Source: Trichoplax adhaerens (Eukaryota > Placozoa > Uniplacotomia > Trichoplacea > Trichoplacidae). From it: a DNA stretch of 64,000 nt. Numbering within the stretch: position 1 is the stretch's first letter; the number at the start of each line of letters is the position of its first letter. The position numbers were made by a program, and so were the translations under genes. The notes under the pieces are model-generated. The model was given only the letters and a program-made list of their open reading frames with translations. It searched no databases and was not told the DNA's origin. Of this stretch, positions 47,801 through 62,800 are shown piece by piece. The stretch lies in the NCBI RefSeq assembly GCF_000150275.1, contig NW_002060944.1, positions 334,860 through 398,859 of the forward strand, in the 5' to 3' direction.

Positions 47801-50800
47801 ATTAATAATTAATTGGAAATATTACCAATGCCAATTAATGTAAATGGGTAATTCAAACTAAAAGTGAACGATAGTAAATCGAAATATACTCTAATCAATA
47901 ATATTGGATTTAAAATATAATTAAACAGTGAATAGCAGTTGGCTAAATTAGTACTAATGTTACCTCGATTTGTGTCCTGAAAAATCAAATTTAATCTTAA
48001 GTGTATATCTATCTTTACTGTATTCAGGTTATATGGGTTATCAAAGAGAAGATATTAATAATAATAAAACACGCATACCCTTTATTAACGATGAAGACTC
48101 CATGAGCTTTAATCGTAACTCTAGTAGTCGACAATATAGGAATGATTTGCGATCGGCAAGTATAGGTAATGTATGACGCTATAATCACAGTTATGGTATG
48201 CTTTCGGTTTGTTATTTAAGCCCATTTGTTTCGATTTGAATTCATATGTAGCAAAGGCAAACCAAGAATGTAACCAAATCAAAGTCGATGCACTATCTGC
48301 TAAATCCTCTGAAAGTAAACTACTTCAACGGCGTTCAGAAATTAGTCCAATTTCATATTTAATCATATATCAATAAGATATTTATAACGCTACTTTCCTT
48401 CAAATCTTACTTAGCCGATGTGACTCAAGATTGTAACGACAGAGCAGCCAGTAAGCTATCTTCTGAAAATACGCCAATCTTGGCTGAGAATGATAAAATA
48501 TCTGATATTCATCATAGTGGTATGACCTGTATGATATTAAATAAAATAGAATTAGGCGTTACCAAATTTGCTTTTCCTCAATTTCAATCGATAAATAGCG
48601 AATGAAACAGATCATGAAAATCGATTAACCTCAGACCAGCAATCATTGAATAGTAAACTCTCATCGGTGTCGGAAAATAACCAATCAAATCTACAGCTCA
48701 GAGGTATAACATAGATTATTATCAATATTGGAGTTCTTAATAAATCATACTGATCATTTCAATAATTGATTGTATCACTTTTTCGCTTATTTTCTAATGT
48801 ACATGTGCTAATTTAGATCTCTGCTTTGCAAAAGCGGAAATATGTAGTGAAATTACTAATCCTATCGTATCAGGTAGTAACTTCTCTGAGATCTGAAATT
48901 AGAATTATATCCCTTGGCAGTAATGAAAATAGCTCTACAAGATTATTTGATGATTGATTACTTTATCGAATCAGATATCGCACTTATTCAACAATTAGGG
49001 TTTCACATCATCTTAATTGCCAGTCTAAGAAAATATAAGATTAAATACTAATGCTTAGTACTGTAAATTAATAAAGCCGGCTAAATATAGTAGTCTATAT
49101 TTTAAAATGTGTAATACCCTACGGACTGAATTAGGAAGCAACAAATCTGAATTGAAAATCGATACTTTGGATAATAAGCAGGAAAATAATTCGGGTAAGA
49201 ATTTATGAATCCTCTAAGAGTAGATCCATTCATTAATTAAGACTCTGCCACAAAATGATTTCTAAAGGAGACAAGAATTTACGGAAAAAAGTGATTTTAC
49301 CACTAAAGCAGCTGCGTTTTGGTGATAAAGGAGATAATTCAAGTCAGTTTCTAATTATCTCCTAAGAGCTATACTTTTTTTTGCCTGATTTATGGAACTA
49401 TGGAGTTTATTTGTATTTCAGTTCACAGCGATTGCCAAATACTCCAAAATGTAGACAAGTCTTACAGATCTGAGCATCAGTCTCAAAATTCCTTGTCAAT
49501 TATCAAATGTTCAGGTAGCTACGATCAAGACTCTACAAATAATGAAGTCGAAATACAGCAAGATAGAGATGACGGAACTTCTTCACTTACTGGTATATTC
49601 TTATGTATCAAAATGGATCAGTCCTGCAATTATATAACTGGATGCAATGAAAACATTTATCTTTTCTTAATAGTTCCAAGTTCAAACGACCAGGGTGAAA
49701 ACATAACTAGTGAGCCATCTCGTCCGGTGTTCGAAAAATCGGAGCTTTCAGATGCAGCTGCAATAGGTAGATATCGAGTTATTTAATATTTTCGACAAAT
49801 GTCTACCTTTTACTGATTTATAAAATCACGAATTTACTTGGAATGGAGTCTTGACAACGTAGCAAATTCACACACACTGTATAGTACTGTGTTTATGGAA
49901 TAATGGATTTAGTTGAAATTCCCCCGATAATTTTACATTTCGTTGTAATAACTACTATATATCATAGATCAGAAGATTTTTAATGCGAAACAAATTGAAA
50001 TTGTGTAATTGTAACCTACATGTATGATGTCCTACTCATTTTAAGCAAAAAGCTAATTAACTTACCGGTAACTTTTAAATAATAATACAGAGGGTATGGA
50101 GGAAAAACTTGAAAAGGAGGGCCAAGTATTAGGTAAATAATCGACGAAATTAATACCCTGGTATAATAAAGTCTTATCCGTTCTTTCCTGATTTCCTTGT
50201 AATTGGCTATTTTAAACTTTAATAAATCCTTTAGGAATTACGAATACGTCGGAAAAGTCTGTAATCCTGGAGGATAGGCTAGAAATTTCAGGTAATGCAC
50301 AGCAGTCGGTAGCATTCGTTTCTTACTGTATATGCTTATTAATTTTTTATTATATCGATTAATATAAACAAAAAAATATCAACTACTCTATATTATTAGA
50401 TAATACTATAATGGATGCAGTTCGGAGTGAAATGGGCAAATCTGATAATTCTTTCAAGGCTGAAAATAAATTAGGGGTTACAGGTAATGTTTAAGCAATT
50501 GCCGGTGCAAATATAACTTTAGTAATTTTGCCATAATTAAGGTATAGAAATTTTTGTCTATGTGATAGTAGAAAATGAATCTCAAGAATATTTAGCTAGA
50601 AAAACTGATATCACAAGCCTTTAGTAAATCTAGTTATCTAATTAATGATTTACAAAATTGTGCTAGTTACTATCACAATGATTTACGAAATTGTTAATTT
50701 CATTAAATTTAAAGTGATTACTAACTAATTTATCGGTTTAATGTTGACAATTAATTTTGAATGTTAGAAGAAGAGAATCATGATCAGCATATAGACAATA

Positions 50801-53800
50801 AAAAAGTTCAAAGCGAAGGTAATAAGTGAAGAAAATCATGGTAACGAACCGTTGTTAGACAAAATAAGAGCGGAATATTCTCCTATGATTATATTTATTG
50901 ATCTAATCCTATTGATTTAACGATGGAATAAGAGTCTGAAGACAGATTCTAGATATTAAAAATATTTAATATCCTAGTGGTAAACTAAATGTTATTGTAA
51001 TTATTTCATTGAGCCCAACGTAACTTAACGACGATACTTTCATAAATACAGGTATAGATCAGATAGAGATGCGAACATCCAACAATTCTTGTGATGCTTA
51101 TCATGGACCAAACATTACAGGTTATACCCTGATTATTATCGTTTTATTCGCTTTTGGATAATTTCTTCACTATCAAAATATCTTATGCCTCTTTGAATTA
51201 TAAAAAATGAATTTCAAGAGTCTGGTCTCAGGGAAAAGAATAACGAAGAATTTAAATTAACAGATGAATTTGGATGCTCAGGTACAGTACAGTACGATTA
51301 TATGTACATGAATTCCGAGCATACAACCACTTTTTAACTTAAAATATACTAACGTTAACATTAAAACAGAAAGTGAAATGGATGTTGTGAATGCAAAGGG
51401 TACTCAAAGTAAAGGAATCTCAAAATTGTATGAGATCTTGCTAAATTTCAATTTAATTTAGCGTTATTACTCTGCTTTATTTCTAGAAATAACGCAAGAG
51501 AACAGCCGCGCTGGTAAAATGAACAGATATGTTCTAGGAAAGGGTAAATTAGATCAAAAGTGTTTTCTTTCAAAATGAAATCTACTAGTCTCAGTACACC
51601 ATGCTAAAAGACATCTAGCTTATATTAAAGTTTAAATTACGGGAATTATTTTACGGTAATTCTAAGATACGATACCTGATGGTAGTGAAACCAGCAGAAA
51701 AGATTTACTTAGCATAAGGCAAGATAACTCAAGGAAAAAGACATATTCTGGTAGGTCCTATCAGGCATTTCAGAGCAAAACAAAGTGGTATGGTATTACT
51801 TTTAATATTTAATTAGAATCTAATATAACTACTGTAGAGCCCTAAAATATAACGGTATCGCAAAAGATACGATCATGGAAGTTTATAAGCTGTTCGATCT
51901 TCAGATTAGGAAATAAGCTTTAGCAACATTATTTACTACTAGGTCTTCAGATTAGCAAATAAGTTATGGCTACGATAATTACGATTAGATCTTTGAATAA
52001 GTAAAAAGTTTTAGCTATATTAGTTGAATTGAAAGCTTTCATTACCATCAGATATCAAGTATATCTGAAATCGGGCTCATTGATAATGTAGCCTTCTGCT
52101 ATAACAATAGTAGGGCATGAAGATCGTATTACCAGTACAATATTAGAAGAGAAAAGAATAGAAATAGAAACTTCTACCGAAACTGTCATTAATGATATTA
52201 AAATTATCAGTAAGTTGTGTTAGAATATACGTTCGCATGCTCAAAGTCAATTATAAAACATACTGCTTCTAACAAACTAGAGAAAGAACCTGAAGATTTA
52301 AATTCAAAATTTACGAAAAACGAAAGCTTAAGAATAGAATTAAATATAAATAATTCTACATCTTCTAGTAAGTCGAAAACAAATATGACTGTAAGCATAA
52401 CTAAAAATCACAGCATCTTCCTGCCAGCGAATAAAATTTGTATAAATTTATTCTTAAATATTCTGAATTATTCTTAAAATCAGCTGCGAGTAACGAACTT
52501 GAGCTTAAAATTAGCAATAAACCTAAATGGAATGGTAATTAGCTCAAATAATGCACAAGTTTGCCCTAAGATTCCGTTGAAAAGAATCACTTCTCATATA
52601 ATTCTAGATTTTTGTTCAAATAATCAAACCTTTTCCAAATTAGATAAGCATGAACGAGATGACATTATTGAATCTGGAAATAACAGTATAATAGGACAGA
52701 TTTATAATAATATTTCAATTGATGTTAAATATTTGAAGTTAGAATGCTATACCGTATGCAAAATATTGATATAATTTTAAATAACGGCTTCATATTTTTT
52801 ATAACCCATAATATCAGAACTAGTGATTAAGTCATTCATCATTTAGCCCGTAGTGGGTGATGTTACCAAATTTTCATCTTACTTCACGTAGTAGATAAAA
52901 TTTCTAATGGATCTCTAGCATTTAGCTTGTTTTATCGATTTAATACAGAACAAAAGTATGCTTCACCAACTGCAAATGCACAAAAATTACCTAAACAAGA
53001 AGAAAATTTATACGAAAGACAGAGTGATCGCGATGAATCCCCAATACATCCAAATATCGCAAATTCTGGTGAAGTCTTAGAATTTAATGATGTGCATATG
53101 CTCAAAAAATTAATTCATATGTTTGTCAACTCTATTTGATATTTAGATATTCAATATACCAATATGAAATGTCCTGCATTAGGTAAAAATGAAGCTAATC
53201 ACGTTATTCGCATAGGTTTTGCTGCAATATATCAGTTCGATAAAACAAATGTTAATGAAGAGTAATCGATTTAATAGATACATTTACTGGATGTATTTCG
53301 GTAGCAGAAATGTCTAGCAAAGACTGTAACAGCTGCAATATAGGTATAAAAGCTCTATTTTGAATATTTATTAATTTTAATACATCAATTTGAAACATGA
53401 ATTAGGCCAGGTCATTAACCTTCTTACAAAATTTCAAATTATCACTGTTTTGCCTTTTCAATAATTTACTTTATAAATGTTTTTCTCAAGTGCTTCGTTC
53501 CAGATCTCTAGTAAGTCGAAATTCTGGAACTTTGGTTGTCATTAAAAAGTCAAGAAAAATCGCCATAGCTTTAGACAACTCAAGAATGATTATAGGCCTA
53601 CAAAACTATGGTACGATATACATCTAATTCAATATATTGATCTATAAAGAATACTTGGACGTATCTAATGCAAAGTTAGATTAGTTGATAACAGTTTTGT
53701 TCATGTGAAAAGTATTTAGTTATAGTGATATAATTAGTGAAATTATCTGTTATTTAACCATCAATTAATTATATGGTCAAAATTTAAGGCATATTTACTA

Positions 53801-56800
53801 AATATCATACTAAACGTAGAAATGACCGGTATTTCTTCAAGTAAAATTGCTATCGATGGCGAACCTGATAAGTTTGTTGAAAGCTCTAATTCAGCAAGTT
53901 AGTATATTCTAACGTTTATGCCGGCAGTTATTGTGCTGATGTTCATTGCAATATTTGTAATACCTCCAGGACAGCATAAGCAAAAATACATACTAGTCAT
54001 GTAGTAATATCTAATTCTCTTACTACCGGTAATTTTGAGCTTTCGTATCATTTCCAAAGCAGGAAACAGAAATTTCTTACATAGCTTTCAATTCACAATA
54101 CATACTTTTCAATTTGTTGCATAGGTATATCTGAACAAAAGCCCATAATTATACTGCGTTTTCTAATATTGTTATTTGAATTACTACTTTGCATACATTT
54201 GGACAAAGTTTTTCAAGTTTAAATATGCTACTTTTTGCAACCGTATCAGTTCATATAATCCAGATGCAATTGTCTATGATGCACATATCTCACGTGCATT
54301 CTTCATTGAGAAAGAAATATCAAACAAATTTCAAATTGTCTCATTATCCCAAATGTTTTGAATATAGACCGTAGGAAAGGTTTTCCTAAGGCATACAGAA
54401 TATTCGCAAATGCTGGATTGTTAATGAAAATATCTGTCTTAACCTTAGTAATAGTATTGTGATATACTGCAGTGATTAATATGACTAGACCTTTAAATCA
54501 GTCAATATATCCAATTTATTTTACTTAGAGAAAACTAGAAGTACTAAGGAGAAACAAGATAGAGTCTAATCATTAATTCTACGATTTCCTAGCTCCCTCT
54601 TCCTGTGGCTTAATTTCCTCAGCCATTTTAAATATTGTCTATTTTATACATTTACACTCAAATTCAAATTACAAATTTATGACCATTACACTATGTAAAG
54701 AATCAAATCTGAATCTGGATCATTAATACTAACGTTTTTATTGTATCAGAGATAAATACCATTACGTGAACATAACAGTTAGCAGTATTTAATTTCTTCA
54801 ATCTAGGCAAGAAGAAGATTCAAATTGACAGCATTTTCTTTGAATCAGTAAAAATGCAAAATCGACGTAATCGAATTACAAATTTATTAAGCTTACGGAG
54901 AAAGAATTCTAATAAAATGGATTACTCACAAAATTATTCGAATCAAACAATACGAGGTAATAATCGAAAATGATTGCAAATTATTTAAACTCTACGATAA
55001 TGATTGACTATTACACAATGAATTATCTGGTTTTAGATGTGGTAATAAAGAAAGAAGAGAAGGATTTATTGCCAACTTCAAAGGATCGTAATAAGTCTGG
55101 AAGAAGTAATGAATTGCTTATTGCATCGTCAATTAGTCATGAATTAAAAGGTTAGTTCTTGTGTAGATTGGCAAGTGAGTGAGTATTTTCTAGTCTTTCT
55201 GCTCAATTTTTGCTTTCATATTATTATTAACTACTTCAACTTGTATTAAATCTGAATCCAGCTGTCAATAAAGCAAATATGCCGGCGCTTGAAAGCGAAA
55301 AAAAATTGATTAGTCAAGAAATTAAAAGTCCATTTTTACCACTGCAAGGCTGTACTTCCAAAAATCATCAAATGAGAGAAATCTTTAATCAAGCTGGAAT
55401 ACAAATTGGATCACAATATTCTGGTAAATGGAGTATAATATTCATTTAGCCTATTCAATTTATCAGAATGGTTATAAAAAAAAGTTACAGCTTTAATGCT
55501 TTGTCAATTGTACAATTTAGAGACGATAAAATGTGAGAAATTATCGTCATCGAATCAACATAGTGATTTGAAGAAAAGAATAGACACAACTAATGACTTT
55601 AAAGGAATAAAAAGGAAGAATATTGCTGAAAATTTAGGTCTGAAGTACTTTTATATTCGAGTACCGACGTAGATTATAGACTTCTCAATAGTAGTAGAAG
55701 TTTCACTTGCATTTGCATAAAGAGAAATTTCAACCAATTTATTTTTTACATTTTTGCCTATGAGCAGAAAGAATGACTAAAAACCAATTTTTCGAGGGCC
55801 CAAGAAAGCAGAATGATCAACTATTTAGGACCAATGTGATAAAGAAAAGATTTCTAGGCCCTAATTCCTCGGATCAATGTTGCGATCTGAACTCGTCGTT
55901 ACATACTTCTGACAATAAGGCAGAGCATCAATTATTTCTGAACGTACGCGAAAAATATCACGTTAAGAAGACCATCCGAAAAGATTCGAAAGCAACCTTC
56001 GAAACACTAGATACATTGACAGTTTGTAACAGTCACAACAATGAATGTGTTAAGAAAAAATCTTTAACAAAGGCTATAAAAAAAGAATTAGATCTTGAAA
56101 CTTGTTCAAGTCATGACGATTACGCAACAGAAGCTACGCCGGATCCAATAACTAAAGAACTAGAAATTAGAAGAAATAATGATCATCTTAACTGCTTAGG
56201 TGGTGCAAGGAAACTTTTGCTTACTTCCGCAGACGACATAATCACCTCAAAGGTGTTTAATGAAAGTAAGACTGGAATCATTGAAAAAAAGTCTCTAGCT
56301 GTAGTTTTGGAAGATCTATCGTCTGTAATGGGCAGCTGCTCCGAAGAGATTATTGAAACTTTAGCCAAAGCTTCGGAACAGCAATCGACAGAGTCATCAG
56401 ATACTGCTAGCTATGAAATTAGTACGACAAGCAGTTGTATAAGTGCGCCTACTAATAGACAGTTTAACGTTCCATTGCCCAAGCATTTGAATGGCAATGA
56501 TCATGTTGAAGACTGCAGGCTAGATACAGATGCAAGCAACCAATTAGGACCTGAATTAGCTCAAAGTGCAGAAGAAAAGGAAATGATTCTGTCTTCTACT
56601 CACTCGCTGTCTAATGAATTTTCCAAAAATGAAATATATGATACGTATTACGATGATAGTAGCGATTCTACTATTTCAGATATTATGGATGAAATGGCAG
56701 AAAGCAGTAAAAATCTACTAGAAACAAGAGCGCTATATCGCAAGGCTGAGACAGAATCTTCCTCTACTGTCTCTGAGGATACACTATTAAATCTTCAAAT

Positions 56801-59800
56801 AAAAAACGAAACTGATAGTAATATGGCAAAAGCGGATAAAATTCCGGCTATGATGCCAGAATTAAAAGCTTGCAATCATCAACCTAAACAAAATACTACA
56901 ATGCCATACATATCTGAATTACATGAGTATGAGGATGATGAAGCATGCAATACCGGTAATATGAAAATATACTATGTGAAGAAAAGTTGCCATAACTAGT
57001 TATATCATCTTGTTTGTAATTTTATTATGCCTCTTTTATTTCTATAGTTAATGTTTATTTTCTGTTTCTTAAGTACATTTAGTTCAGCAGAAGGAGTCGC
57101 TTGTTTCGAACTCATCAGCAGAAGTACTACTACAAGATATTGGTCAAATTGATGAAGCAAGAAATCGAGAATTACCGATACTGTCGGATGACAATGATGA
57201 TTCGACAGTTTCAAGTAAGTTACTGAAAATGTTAATATTACCTTATTATTTCATATTGGAAGAATTTTACTGAAATGATAAATTAATCAGCTATTCGTAT
57301 GTTCTTTCTGGTGTAAAGATCTTTCATTTGAAGTCTGCTCTCAACCAGGTAAATCTCCTTCCACCAGTAATAGAGATATTTTATTTTAAGACTTTGATTT
57401 TCATTTTATGCAATTAGATCCAACGCCAGAAGGTAATCTTAGTCGAAGCCTATCGAGAGATAAAGGCATGCACGGTATATTGCAAGTAATTTTGATAAAT
57501 ATGTGTCGATAATACGTTAAAGAGGAGTTTTATATCAAAAGTTTCAATTTTGGCATGCTGGACATTATAAATGATTAAAAATGTCGGATTAGCATAAATT
57601 TATTTTACCTTATATACTACAGATGATCGCATTAATGAAACGGTTAAGAAGGAAGATTCACTACGAAAAGAAATATCGAAAGAGACTACAAAAGCAGGTA
57701 AAAACGTTTTATACCTTAAGAATATTTTAGATTAGAATTTTGAACGCAGTCTGACGATCCCTTTTTATTAGATGTAGGTGTTGCCGTCGAACTACATGAT
57801 CACGACTACAGCAAAATAAACATATATCTATCAGGTAACAAAACTAAACAAACTCGTCTCCATTTGGTGTCTTAAAACATAAATACTACGTAATTTCTAG
57901 TACGATGAAAAGCATTAATCGAGAGATTTCAGTAGTATAGGAATATTTGTGGTATCGCAAGTTGTGTTGATTCAAACTTTCTTATAATGTAATATACTAA
58001 ACTAAGTTTTGAATAGATGCTAATTTTATTTTTCAGCCAATAAGGATGCTGACTTAGAAAGATTAGCTAAACTAAGAGGTTTGGATATTAATGATGTCAT
58101 CGCTGCATATAGTATGACAGAACTGGCTTTAGAGGGAAAAAATAAAGCCAACGACGAAGGTTAATCGAGGAAATGTATTAATAAATTGATTTAGGATTTC
58201 AGACATCTTCAACTGGAAAGGATTATAGAATTTTTAAATTTTAGCTGAATTCCTCAATTAAGTGCAAGATTTGATATTTAAATGATTTATTTTGCTATGT
58301 GTAAATAGTTAAAATCTTTCCTGAACGTTAATTGTATGATACCTAATGGCAGTGATTCAGTAATTAGAATGAAATCACGATCATTGGCACTTGAATGCCG
58401 GAAAAGATTGAAAATCTAATTGCTAGTAATCACTTGTGCTGGTAATCAGTTGCGATTGCTAGCATTAACAGCGATTTCATTCCCAATTTCTTAAAGTAGA
58501 CAGATATAGCTAAGCTTACATATGTTCGTAATGATATTTCTTGTGCTTACTTACATAGCAAGATCAAATGTGTGCGATAGTGATCATCTATCTGAAAACA
58601 TGCAAAAGGCTGGCATTTGCATTAAAGATGATAAAGGTATCATAACATCTTAAGAATAATACTTTTTAGCTTAATAGATGCTAGGCATGAAAAAAAAATT
58701 TGAAGAAACAAATCCTTTCAAAAGCTCCTCAGTTAAGTGATAAATTGATTTTAAGGTAGCTAAATTATTTCATTATAAAATTTCAGCTGCGATTGTTCGG
58801 TATCAAAGCGATGATATTTCTGACGATTCTTTCAGAACGTCCGATCTATATGCCCTTAAAAGTAAGTAATTTGATGATATTATCTGCAAAATAGCAAGAC
58901 TTGATGAAAAATTACGCCATAAAATCCTGCAACTGCTTTTACGAAAATGATCATATTAAAATAAATAAATGAAGGTAGATATTTTTCATTTAAGCGATAA
59001 TCTGTTCAATATCCAGCACATAACCGGCTTTATTTTTTATTTCTTGAAAACCAAAATATAATTCCTGAATAAGCTGAATAAATATTCAATATTATTAATA
59101 ACTAAAATTGACTTGAGAACAAAATTCTGTATTGTATAAAAATGAAAGGCTAAATCTCAGCTTGGATTAACTAATTATGCTAATTTTGAATAGAAATTTG
59201 AAAAAAACATTCATCCAAATAATTTCGAATATTCTGTGCATACCGTAGTATATGTTATTCGGATTTTGAAAAATTTGACTTGCAATCTTAATATCTAGAT
59301 CTTATTCTATTTTAAGATATATGCTCATCAGATTCTTATAATTTCGTACACATTCATTTTAAATACTTTTAAATTTCGGAACTTGCAGTCGCTTAATGAA
59401 TGCACTTGATAACTAATCAGACAATTGGAGGTCATATTATGACCATTTTAGTCTATCCTCGTTTCAGTTACTGTAAGCTAGTTTTGCACTAATTTAATTT
59501 CTTAATTAGTATAGGCAAGTAATTGGTTGATGTTGATATAACTTTCATTCTAATAATACCAGCTAATATCCTTCCTGATTGAAGAGATACTCATGATCTT
59601 GAAATCTACAGCACTTCAACAATTGCTTCATAAATTGTCAATGCTGTGACCTTATGCTTTTCATCCACAAAATTCTTGATTTGCCATGTTTACTAGTAGA
59701 CAATGCTCAAGAATCCAAATTCGTTTCTTTTAAACCGTATCCATCTTACAAAGCTACTGATACAAGTCCAAGTAAGCATACATGCAATAAGCAGGAAAGC

Positions 59801-62800
59801 ATGATGCATTCGCGTAAAGGTATTATCATACGAGCCGCGTTAGGAAACATAAAAATGTTACAGAATATTATAACTAAGTATATATTTGATAGAAATCTAG
59901 GGGCTAACTATTAATAAATTCTATCATTATCACAAATATTTGGAACAAATAGTGAAATTAAACGATCAACATGATACGATAAGTGCAAGCTGTTTGTTTA
60001 ATCTTAAACACGAAGAAAGTCGGACGCCTTTACCTGCTAGTATGATTGCTTGTATATATATATAATTATGAAGAAAACTACTAATTGTAGAGATTTGAAT
60101 AAACCATAGATCGAAATCATTCGCTATTTTATTATATCATTTAACGAGCTGCTAATTGCATTTATAAATGATAGATTACTTAAGTCAGGAAGAAGAATTG
60201 AAAGAAAATTTTTATCCACAAAGGAAATCGAAGGACCTAAATCATAAGACAAACAGTAAAGATGCCAACGATTCTAAAGGCAAGAAGCAATTCGACTATC
60301 AAGTATTTTTAACCCGGTTTCTAATAATAATTTGCAAAAAATATGACGAGTGAGCTATAGTCAGATGGCTTCAATTTTGGATAGTGTAAAATTAATTATT
60401 TTACCGGCATACATCACTAGATTCTAACTTACTTTGAATTTAACCTTTTAAGAGCTTTACTATGACAACGTAACGTGCCTATCACTGTTTTTATTAATGA
60501 AATTTAACTACTCGATGCAGTATTTACGTGTAATTAGAAGCAACGATTGGGTTTGGAAGTTATGCGATGTTTTAAAAGTGATTTATACGAGATACTGCAT
60601 CAAATGGAACTATACTTGAAGCTTAAATTCGTTCGGCATTGAAGATATTGCCTAATGAAACAAAGAAAAGTTTTAAACAATAACTTTATACCCTTATTGA
60701 TTAACTCGTGATGTTAACCAAATTGTCCATGTAACTTCAAAATTGTTATTAAAGTTATTTACGGATTTGATAGATTATCCATATTTTTCGACGATTTCCT
60801 GTCAGAATGGAAGTCAAAGTGCAGTAAAAGTTTACGATACACAGCCTAAAGCGCTTGATTCCAAGAACTCCGAAAAGGAAAGTGCTAATACATCTTATGG
60901 CGGAGGTATAGCGAATGGGATAATCTCTAATTGATGGCAGCTATTATTTTCAATAAAATCAGCCGTGTGCAAGTGCTATAACGGGATTTCATTTGGCCAA
61001 ATTGTATTATCTTTAATTAGTAATTATAAGACGTAGAACTTGTTGATTTACTCTGCATAGTTAGCGTTAGTAATTGCACTGGATAAATTATTTAATATTA
61101 GGAAATTTAGTATTATTACAGTACTTACTAGACAAGCTCGATATATTTAAGTCTTAACTGCCTTGAATCAAGCTAAATCTGGACAAATCTTGAATGACAG
61201 TTTATCTAGGATAAATATGGATGTTTGTTAATATTTTCGAATTACTACACTGCTATTATTATATGTAGTAAAAGAATACATTTAATTTATCTAAATATAT
61301 ACCTGGAATATTTAGGTACTCCCTCATTACCATCATCAATCCGAGCGGTTAAATCTGGAATACCAAAACCAGCAAGTTTGTTTTGTTCTGTGAAAAGATT
61401 CTATTCTACTAAATTTAAACATGTTTGTTTGCTTTTGAAACTTCACTCATTCAATGTTCACAAAATTTATCAAATATTTACCTAACAGATTTCAACAAAA
61501 ATCATGAAGTACTCTCTAATAATAAAGGTAAAGTAATGAAGTAGCTACTGCTTCCAGTTGTCGATAAAATGAGTAGACAATGTTCATGTTACATAGGAAA
61601 ATTTTATCTCAAACCTACTCAATGTTTCGTAGAAGATTTGATTTTAAAAATACTTAACATCACTATTAGATGTAGATATATGCTCTTTATTGCACATTAT
61701 GAGTTATAATATTAGAGTGGTAAAAATAAGCAAAAGTGGATCAACATTCACTTTTAGTGTTTCGAAGTCACAAAATCTAAATCTACATGCTATTTATTTG
61801 ATAAGCTGCGGCAGTAGAAGTGATAAAGGATTACCGGCAGCAATTAGTTCCGGCATTTAATGAAAGCAACAAAGATCAAACCAAAACCCAACAGCCTCAA
61901 AGTAGTGTCATTATTAAAAAAATTTAGATGTGTTACATCATTATTTTTAGAAAGTCAATACTGTTTTCACCTAACTTTTAACGATAGAAATCATAGTTCA
62001 TCGTCCAAGGCCGATTTTGAAGCGCAGCAGAAGTGATCCTGTCGAAGATTCTGATGCAATGCTAATCAACGGTACTATTCCAGCGCTAAAGCGTGATAAA
62101 CGCGATAACTGGTCTGAAGATAATAGTAAACTTCTAAGTAAGCTGCACGTTTAATCATTTATCAGGGGATTAAATAATTTCGACCAAAACATTTGTTTAC
62201 TTATGCTTGTAATTATTAGCGGGCGATGCTGCAATAGTAAGCGAAAATAACCGGATCAAGTCTAAGTCAAGAGGTAAAGAATTTTGTAATCTGGCATGAC
62301 AGATTCTACTGTAGTTCTACAGATTGTCGTCAGATAAAACCATTATTAGTGATGAATAAGCTTTTACAGATTTAGTACGAGCAACTAAAAAGCTATATTA
62401 GAAAAGTTCTTGGCAGATACATTGTGCTTATTGAATAATAGAAGTTTAACATTTGCTAATGCGGTGCTGATAAAAAGATTTACGTAGGCTTAAATTAAGG
62501 AACTTAAACTAGTTGCTAGATTATTACACTGTTACTATCAATCGTTTGAGAACATCCTTTTATTCATAGAAATTAATTAATTTGCTTTACGGTTAAAACA
62601 TACCAAGGTAATGAAAATCTGTTGCTTACGGCCTAAATTGTCCATGTTACAGATGTTAAAGTTGAAAAAGTCTGGTCACTAGCTGAAAAAAATTCTGTTT
62701 CCAATTACCAGGAGTTCTTGAAAACAGAAGGAAACGATATTGGAAAATTTTCAGGTCGAGGTCAATATTTTACTGAAATAACGATTTCAACACCTTTCTG

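Noticed and set aside
50573-50625. Candidate micro-exon of the large gene after GTGATAG
   Set aside because: It enters in the right phase but the only nearby donor gives a phase-2 end.
54130-54200. Hydrophobic stretch (LRFLILLFELLL) after an acceptor in the large gene, possible membrane segment
   Set aside because: No donor in phase and a stop soon after; probably intron sequence.
54240-54372. Two overlapping open frames after CGTATCAG in the large gene
   Set aside because: No phase-1 donor; open length is moderate for AT-rich DNA.
61808-61850. Candidate exon near GGCAGTAGAAGTG in the large gene
   Set aside because: Acceptor and donor cannot be put in the same phase with an open frame.
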